Assembly (NCBI RefSeq): GCF_001307275.1 | Contig: NZ_CP012831.1 | Span: forward strand, 5,386,501-5,450,500 | Length of the DNA stretch: 64,000 bases | Reading direction: 5' to 3' | From: Pseudomonas fluorescens | GTDB lineage: Bacteria; Pseudomonadota; Gammaproteobacteria; Pseudomonadales; Pseudomonadaceae | Part shown: positions 59,301 through 64,000 of the stretch, piece by piece | Layout of the letters: every line of letters starts with the position of its first letter | Numbering within the stretch: the first letter of the stretch is position 1 | Notes under the pieces: model-generated | Told to the model about the DNA's origin: nothing | Seen by the model: only the letters and a program-made list of their open reading frames with translations | Databases searched by the model: none | Program-made: the position numbers and the translations under genes

Positions 59301-60237
59301 GCAGGTGTGCGCCCCACTGGAAACCGTAGTGCAAGGTTTCGGCCGGCAGTGCGGTGCTGACGCCGCAGTATTCCTGCCATTCGATGGCTTGCTCGCACAG
59401 CGTCTGCAGGGTCTCCAGCGCCTGGACAAATGAGCTGTTCGCAGCCGGTTGCCAGCGCAAGGGCAGGGGCTTGGCGAACAAACCCCAGCAGTCTTCGAGT
59501 TCCTCGTAGTCGTCGCGGCAATCGTGTACCCAGTTCAAGGTCAGTGCCGGGCTGTCGCCGGTACTGAGGCGCTGCAGCAACACCCCCCAGGCGCTCATCA
59601 GCACCTGCTCGGGCGAGGCACCGTGACGCTGGCAAAAGTGGTCCAGGGCGCTGCTCAATTGCGGGTTGGCGAGCAGGCGGGTGGTCGCCGGGGCATCGTG
59701 GCGGTCGTTGCGCACCTGGCGGTAGAGCAGCTCGCTCCCGGCCGGTTCGTCCAAGGCCTGGCTGGCCCAGAAGCGCCGACCGGGAACAGCATCTTCATCG
59801 GCCTGCAATTCATGGAGCCAGGCACTGTACTGGGTGTAGGTCATGGCCTCGTCATCGAGGTACGGCGCGTCCGTCGATCCCAGTGCCTGGGCCAGGCGCA
59901 GCAAGGTGCCGCGATCCGCGCTCAGGGCCGGCAGTTGCAGTGTCACCCGGTGCCGATCGTCCGCCACCGATTGCACTTCGACACTGATCGCGTCGACTGC
60001 GGTGGCGGTGGGCTCGACCACTTGCAGCGGCATCAGCAGGCCCGGCTCGGGCCGCACGCTCAGGCGCAAGGCCTCGTGGCACGCGCTCAGCGCGGCCAGC
60101 CGCTGCTGCAGGCGTTCCAGCGCCAACGCGCCGGTGATCTCCAACTCCAGGCGCACGGGCGGCAAGCCCGCCAGCCATTGGCTGCGCTGTTGCGGCGAGA
60201 GGGCGAAGGCTTCTTCACGTTTCTCAAAGACGGTCAT
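56386..60237 (-). CDS. Terminal NRPS: degenerate C (interface-like) - A - T - TE
   Basis: 1283 residues. The N-terminal ~400 residues are condensation-like, but the H-H-x-x-x-D motif is replaced by L-S-A-D-R-G-T-L, so it is probably not catalytic. The A domain (about 420-950) has F-T-S-G-S-T-G-T-P-K-G, N-H-Y-G-P-T-E and N-G-K-L-D-R-K. My hand-read pocket code is D-L-T-K-I-G-H-V-G-K, which I associate with Asp. The T domain has L-G-G-H-S-L (about 1000). The thioesterase has G-F-S-L-G-G. So it should load Asp and release the peptide. It overlaps the upstream NRPS by ATGA. The interface reading is inference. Confidence 0.92.
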   Translation of the reverse strand: MTVFEKREEAFALSPQQRSQWLAGLPPVRLELEITGALALERLQQRLAALSACHEALRLSVRPEPGLLMPLQVVEPTATAVDAISVEVQSVADDRHRVTLQLPALSADRGTLLRLAQALGSTDAPYLDDEAMTYTQYSAWLHELQADEDAVPGRRFWASQALDEPAGSELLYRQVRNDRHDAPATTRLLANPQLSSALDHFCQRHGASPEQVLMSAWGVLLQRLSTGDSPALTLNWVHDCRDDYEELEDCWGLFAKPLPLRWQPAANSSFVQALETLQTLCEQAIEWQEYCGVSTALPAETLHYGFQWGAHLPDRLDTLGSLASTLTVSDVQAIPAGMELLLVAETVRHEASGLGYRLNLHHLPSRYSEQAALTLLEQFQSLLSDALANPGKPLAELSLQAPSFGATLAARQDDVAAPPFASVPARFAECAAQFPEHLALRDHHGYLSYAQLQARSNQLAQYLRAQGVGREDRVALYLDRSAQMVLAMLAVLKSGAAFVPLDVHQPAQRSLAILQQAQPVFVLSGSAGSAPALPGIGSLDLRDEATWQHAPATATNVECQGQDAAYVLFTSGSTGTPKGVIVEHAQLASYVASVSRRLALGVGERSAVVTSLAADLGYTLLFPALLSGGELHLLDKETAMDAQAWAAWQAEYPIDHLKIVPSLLDAWLIHAQSATVLPRKQLILGGESCSRRLLQNIHGLAPTLTVFNHYGPTETTVGVVMHKADPAMDYRRLPLSDRLDGVRLYLLDEQQALAAPGQSAELYIAGPQLARGYLDAQQNAGRFIEWGQSPGERLYRTGDMARYLHDGSLEITGRADRQVKIRGFRVELDEIQAQLTRLPGVAQAAVECIPRGELGQQLFAFMTLAPGHSTTVARLHGQAQDCLPDYMLPTLRIVEALPLMGNGKLDRKTLQQWADKVLDTVGSALPRTPLEALLAEVWAQVLGLERVGIDDDFFELGGHSLAAVTLASRLQTALSAPVTVNAVFNAPSVSAFAALVQAELKLSPLVRLSPPNAAPIEAGKLFCFHPSTGHVQDYRPLLASLPAWQLWGLQAAYLADDSTTLGGDIESLAAVYVEHLRQQQAHGPYHLLGFSLGGLLAIAAAARLESQGEQVAFLGIIDSQYQHHAQEDSVEALLESAALSLTSDSQTVLRQLPQATLAALLEQLDALPPAARLPELAQWARQQGLQLDGDSWEHLQTRLRYQQHTQHLLATFKPAPLSCPVHVWWADDTLEQAEFADPHWEHLSTGPLTREVIPAQHLTILEQPALHQQLAARLEAIATNGAV

Positions 60238-63200
60238 GCCTGCACCTCCGAAGCCGGCAGCGGCTGTGCTTCGGGCAACTGCCCCGTCAGTTCTTCGCGG
60301 CGCATCATCTGGCCCATGGCGACGCAGATCTTGCGTTCGCCCTCGAAGGGATCCCGGGCGTGAGCCACCAACATATTGTCCAACATGACCATGTCACCTT
60401 TTTGCCAGGTAAAACGTACCGCGCAATGTTCATACGCCTCGCCGATTACCTGCATCACCGCGTCTTCGATCACGCTGCCGTCGCCGTAGTACACGTTGCG
60501 GGGCAGGTGCCCGAGGCCGAACAGGTTGATCAGGTTGTTGCGCACTTCCGGCTCCAGGCAGGCAGTGTGGTGCAGTTGCACCTGGTTGAAGAACGACAGT
60601 TCCCCGGTCTCGGGATGTTCGACGATGGCCGGGCAGTGCTGGGCGATCCGCAGGTTGTCGGTGCCCAGCCATTCCCAGCGCATGCCCGAGGCCAGGCACT
60701 GGCGCTCGACTTCCTCGCGCTGTTCGGTCTTGAAGAAGTCCTGCCAGCGCACATCCAGCTTGTCGGTGAAGTGCCGCACGTAAAGCAGTCCCAGGGCCTT
60801 GAAGCGAGCGACGATGTCCTGGGGCAAGCGCGCCAATACCTGCCGGCAATCGACGATGGGCGTGCAGCCACCACGTGGCGCCGGTGTTTCGCAGTAGAAC
60901 CACTGCTTGCGTGGCCACTGCGGCAGATGGGAGCTCTCGTTGTGGAAGAGGATCATGTGCTGTTCCGGGTACGGCGTGGAGTGGTAGATATTCTTGCCGG
61001 ACTTGTTTTTCGGCAGGTCGCCGTAGGTCCCGTAGAGGTCGGGCTCGATGGCCTGGGCGAACTGCTCGAAGGCCGCGGCATCCGGCAGGTTGAAACCTCG
61101 GAACAGCAGGCCGCCGTGGGTCAGCAACTGTGCATTGATCCATTCCCGGGCTTGCAGCGCCCAGTGCACCGGGTCCAGGTCGCCGAGCAACGGCTCGATC
61201 ACCAACGGCAAGGCTTGCCCGGCGTCGAGGGTACGGGTACGGACCTGCTCGTGGGCCACTTGGCTGACGGCGGTGGCGCGGGTCTGCTTGAGCTTGCTCA
61301 GTTTCGACTGCTTGCGTGCGCTGCGGGCCGTGGCCTCGTCGAGCGACGAATCAGGCTGGGACGCGGCGCCAGCGTGGCTGCCCTCAAGGCGCCACGACCA
61401 CTGCTCCAATGCCTGGGCGGGGGCCGAGACGATCTGCTCCAGCAGGTGTTCGAAGCCCTGTTCGAGACGCTGGATGGTCTGCTCCTGCAACACGCTGGTG
61501 CGGTACACCCAGCGCACGTTCAGGCCTTGCTCTTCGTCCTCTTCGACAAACACGGCGAGGTCGAACTTGCTGCTCTGCTGGGGGGCTACCAAGTGTTCCA
61601 CTTCAAGGTCCGGCAGGCTGGCATTGCCACTGGGCGTGTTCTGCATGACGAACAACACCTGGACCAACGGGTTGACCCCAGGCGTACGCGGCGGCTGCAA
61701 CTCCTCCACCAGTTTGTCGAACGGCACTTGCTGGTGTTGGAACGCCGACAGGCAATCCTCGCGCAAGCGTTGCAGGCGGGCGTCGAAGGTTTCGCCCTCG
61801 CTCAGGCGGGCACGGATCGGCAGCACGTTGACGAAGAACCCGATGAGATGTTCCAGGGCCGGATGTTCGCGGTTGGCCAGGTCGGTGCCGACGATGAAAT
61901 CGTTGGCCCCGGTGGCCCGCTGCAACAGGCTGTTGAAGGCATTGAGCAAGACCATGAACAGTGTCGCCCGTTGCGCTTGCGCATAGGCCTTCAGCACCTG
62001 GGCCTGGGCCGGCGTGAAGCGTTGCTCGAGGGCCGCGCCCTGGTAGTCGGGGCGTGCCGGGCGTGGCTGGTCAAGGGGCAACGGGATCAACGTTGGCGCG
62101 CCGTCGAGCTGGCGGCGCCAGTAATCGATGGCCCGCGCGAGCAGGCGCTGTTGCGCTTCGCTGCGTTGCCAGTAGGCATAGTCGGCGAACTGGATCGGCA
62201 ACACCGGCAACACGGGGGTCGAACCGCTGATGCGTGCCTGGTACCCGACGATCAGTTCCTGCATCAGGATGCCCATGGACCAGGCGTCAGTGGCGATGTG
62301 ATGCAGCACCAACTGCAGCACATGGTCCTCGCGTCCCAAGCGCAGCAGGTTGGCGCGCAGCATCGGCGCCTGTTGCAAGTCGAACGGGCGCGCGGCCTGT
62401 TCATCGATCAGGCGCTGCAGGCTTTGCGCCTGCTCTGCGCTGTCCAGGTCACTCAGCTCGGTTGGCGTCAAGTCCACCAGCGGCGCCGGGTTGATGACCT
62501 GGCAAGGTTGGTCGCCATGGAGGTGGAACGCGGTGCGCAAGGACTCATGGCGTTCGAACACCGCCTGCAAGGCTCCTTGCAGCGCCGCGATGTCCAGCGC
62601 CCCACGCAGCCTGACGGTGGTGGTCATGTTGTAGGCGGCACTAGGGCCTTCGAAGCGATCCAGGAACCACAACCGTTGCTGGCTGTAGGACAGCGGCAGC
62701 GGTTGGTTGCGCGGCGCCGGGGCCATCTCGGCGTCAGCGTCGGCCTCGGTCTGGGCGTTGCGTTGCTGATCGACCGCTTGGGCCAGTTGCTCAAGGGTGC
62801 CGCGTTCGAACAGGGTGCGCAGCGGCAGGTTCACGTTCAACCGTCGGCGAATTCGCGACAAGACTTGGGTGGCCAGCAGCGAGTGACCGCCGATGGCGAA
62901 GAAGTCGTCGTGCACACTGACGTTGTCCAGGCCGAGAATTTCTTGCCAGAGTTCGGCCAGGACGTGTTCGGTCGGCGTGCGTGGCGCAATGGATTGCGCC
63001 TGTACCGCCTCGTCCTGGGGCACACCCAAGGCGGCGAGGGCACGACGGTCGACCTTGCCATTGGCGTTCAGCGGCAACTGTCCAAGGGCCAGCCAACGGG
63101 CCGGGACCATGTAGCTTGCCAGTTGCTGGCCCAGGTATGCGCTCAATACCTGTTGCGCAGGCTCGCCGCCCAGGTCGGCCGTCTCGTCGAGCACATACCA

Positions 63201-64000
63201 GGCCACCAGTTGCAAGGCACCGCGGGCGTCGGGCAACGCCAGCACCGCCGCGCTGTCCACCGCCGGGTGTTGCATCAAGCGGTTTTCGATCTCGCCCAGC
63301 TCGATGCGGTGGCCACGGATCTTCACTTGCTGGTCGCGACGGCCGAGGTATTCGATCACGCCATCCTCACGCATCCGGCCGATATCACCGCTGCGATACA
63401 GGCGCGCATCGGCTTGGAACGGGTGCGGTACAAAAGCCTCGCGGGTGCGTTGCGGGTCGCGCAGGTAGCCGCGACCCACGCCGACACCACCGATGCACAA
63501 TTCGCCGGGTACACCCACAGGGACCAGGCGCAGCGCCGAGTCGAGAACGAACACCTGGTTATTGGCGGTCGGCGTGCCGATGGGCATGTGCAAGCAGTCG
63601 TCGGCCGGTGCTTCAGTGATGGGGTAGAAGGCCACGTCGTCCGAGCATTCGGCAGGACCGTAGGCGTTCATCAACGGGATCGCCGGGAAGCGTGCGAACC
63701 AGTCCCGCGCCAGGACCGGCGGCAATGCCTCGCCGGTGGGCAACAGCCAGCGCAGGCTTGCCAGGGTGTGATGGGCCTGGCTTTCCTGGAGCATGCCGCG
63801 AATCAGCGCCGGAACGGTTTCCAACAGCGTCAGTTGCTGCTCCTGGACGGCGTCGAGCAGGGCCACGGGATCGTGGGCCTGGGCATCGGGAAGAATGTGC
63901 ACGGTGGCGCCGAACAGCGGTGCGGCGAGGAACTGCCACACGCTGATATCGAACGCCGCCGAAGCTGTCTGGGCAATCCGGTCGTGTTCACCCAGGCCCA
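60234..64000 (-). CDS. NRPS, partial: A - T - C - TauD-type beta-hydroxylase
   Basis: The frame is open to the window edge, so the 5' part is missing. Order: A domain (pocket code hand-read as D-I-W-E-L-T-A-D-D-K, which I associate with diaminobutyrate), T domain (G-G-H-S-L-L-A-T), a normal C domain (L-H-H-I-A-T-D-A-W-S), then a C-terminal Fe/2-oxoglutarate dioxygenase. The dioxygenase has iron ligands H-N-E and a distal His, plus R in V-A-H-A-R-D-P-F-E-G. Such domains beta-hydroxylate Asp (SyrP-like) in siderophore NRPSs. The hydroxylase would act on the Asp loaded by the next protein. Confidence 0.92.
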   Translation of the reverse strand, partial: GLGEHDRIAQTASAAFDISVWQFLAAPLFGATVHILPDAQAHDPVALLDAVQEQQLTLLETVPALIRGMLQESQAHHTLASLRWLLPTGEALPPVLARDWFARFPAIPLMNAYGPAECSDDVAFYPITEAPADDCLHMPIGTPTANNQVFVLDSALRLVPVGVPGELCIGGVGVGRGYLRDPQRTREAFVPHPFQADARLYRSGDIGRMREDGVIEYLGRRDQQVKIRGHRIELGEIENRLMQHPAVDSAAVLALPDARGALQLVAWYVLDETADLGGEPAQQVLSAYLGQQLASYMVPARWLALGQLPLNANGKVDRRALAALGVPQDEAVQAQSIAPRTPTEHVLAELWQEILGLDNVSVHDDFFAIGGHSLLATQVLSRIRRRLNVNLPLRTLFERGTLEQLAQAVDQQRNAQTEADADAEMAPAPRNQPLPLSYSQQRLWFLDRFEGPSAAYNMTTTVRLRGALDIAALQGALQAVFERHESLRTAFHLHGDQPCQVINPAPLVDLTPTELSDLDSAEQAQSLQRLIDEQAARPFDLQQAPMLRANLLRLGREDHVLQLVLHHIATDAWSMGILMQELIVGYQARISGSTPVLPVLPIQFADYAYWQRSEAQQRLLARAIDYWRRQLDGAPTLIPLPLDQPRPARPDYQGAALEQRFTPAQAQVLKAYAQAQRATLFMVLLNAFNSLLQRATGANDFIVGTDLANREHPALEHLIGFFVNVLPIRARLSEGETFDARLQRLREDCLSAFQHQQVPFDKLVEELQPPRTPGVNPLVQVLFVMQNTPSGNASLPDLEVEHLVAPQQSSKFDLAVFVEEDEEQGLNVRWVYRTSVLQEQTIQRLEQGFEHLLEQIVSAPAQALEQWSWRLEGSHAGAASQPDSSLDEATARSARKQSKLSKLKQTRATAVSQVAHEQVRTRTLDAGQALPLVIEPLLGDLDPVHWALQAREWINAQLLTHGGLLFRGFNLPDAAAFEQFAQAIEPDLYGTYGDLPKNKSGKNIYHSTPYPEQHMILFHNESSHLPQWPRKQWFYCETPAPRGGCTPIVDCRQVLARLPQDIVARFKALGLLYVRHFTDKLDVRWQDFFKTEQREEVERQCLASGMRWEWLGTDNLRIAQHCPAIVEHPETGELSFFNQVQLHHTACLEPEVRNNLINLFGLGHLPRNVYYGDGSVIEDAVMQVIGEAYEHCAVRFTWQKGDMVMLDNMLVAHARDPFEGERKICVAMGQMMRREELTGQLPEAQPLPASEVQA

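Noticed and set aside
57148..59433. Long forward-strand frame opposite the terminal NRPS
   Set aside because: Shadow of codon bias in the NRPS. The NRPS has all core motifs and the forward product is compositionally odd.
1..64000. Prophage, integron or insertion sequence
   Set aside because: No integrase, transposase, phage structural gene or terminal direct repeats seen. The accessory modules have no clear mobile boundaries.

Overview
The window looks like chromosome of a fluorescent Pseudomonas (P. fluorescens group, possibly the corrugata/brassicacearum branch). Evidence: high GC, dispersed REP/REPIN elements of the 'GTGGGAGCGAGC..GCTCGCGAT' type, a SyrD/PvdE-like peptide exporter next to siderophore NRPS genes, an fds-type formate dehydrogenase, and several LysR, MocR and FadR regulators. 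The species assignment is inference. No tRNA, rRNA, CRISPR array, insertion sequence or phage was seen. The window is a mosaic of small accessory and catabolic modules.

Layout. 1-2496: 3' part of a multi-rhodanese/cystathionine beta-lyase fusion. 2521-3230: a tandem array of REP pairs with an exact 136-bp period. 3328-8224: an exported protein of unknown function, two exported alpha/beta hydrolases, a cupin/carboxymuconolactone-decarboxylase fusion and a convergent LysR regulator. 8328-12254: an ABC exporter, then a LysR regulator divergent from a type-2 argC. 12264-14318: a LuxR-type regulator divergent from an orphan polyamine-type binding protein. 14461-15789: a shortened VgrG. 15926-22637: a mevalonate (probably mevalonolactone) catabolic operon made of class II HMG-CoA reductase, HMG-CoA lyase, a 2-TM protein, a TctA-like permease and an exported SMP-30 lactonase, with a divergent MocR regulator. 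22728-26248: a subtilase, gene remnants, arsH and a small DUF2986 protein. 26284-28013: an AT-richer pair, a YopT/C58-like cysteine protease followed by a membrane protein, which looks like an effector/immunity pair. 28412-30931: a second hydrolase/LysR module paralogous to the one at 5-8 kb. 31240-36366: fdsGBAD formate dehydrogenase behind a structured leader. 36456-37642: an AidA/PixA-like protein and a PchB-like chorismate mutase. 37916-41350: a FadR regulator, a UxaA-family dehydratase and a zinc dehydrogenase (sugar-acid catabolism) with two operator-like palindromes. 41641-43278: periplasmic trehalase. 43437-51778: a signalling block with a diguanylate cyclase, a REC-CheC/CheX protein, a GGDEF-EAL protein, a PstS-like protein, a porin and a histidine kinase. 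52102-64000: end of a siderophore cluster with an SbmA-type ABC protein, a FhuF-like reductase, a PvdE-like exporter and two NRPS proteins.

How the parts fit. In the siderophore block the upstream NRPS (partial, A-T-C plus a TauD-type beta-hydroxylase) overlaps the terminal NRPS (degenerate C or 'interface' domain, A, T, TE) by ATGA, and that gene overlaps the exporter by ATGA. Hand-read A-domain codes suggest a ..-Dab-(beta-hydroxy)Asp end. A Fur-box-like site lies between the FhuF-like gene and the SbmA-type gene. In the signalling block the kinase and the GGDEF-EAL protein share nearly the same membrane sensor and the same promoter-proximal sequence but carry different output domains. They flank a porin/binding-protein pair.

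The strongest candidates for something undescribed are the C58 protease/membrane-protein pair, the self-contained mevalonolactone operon, the sensor duplication with exchanged outputs, and the 136-bp REP array.
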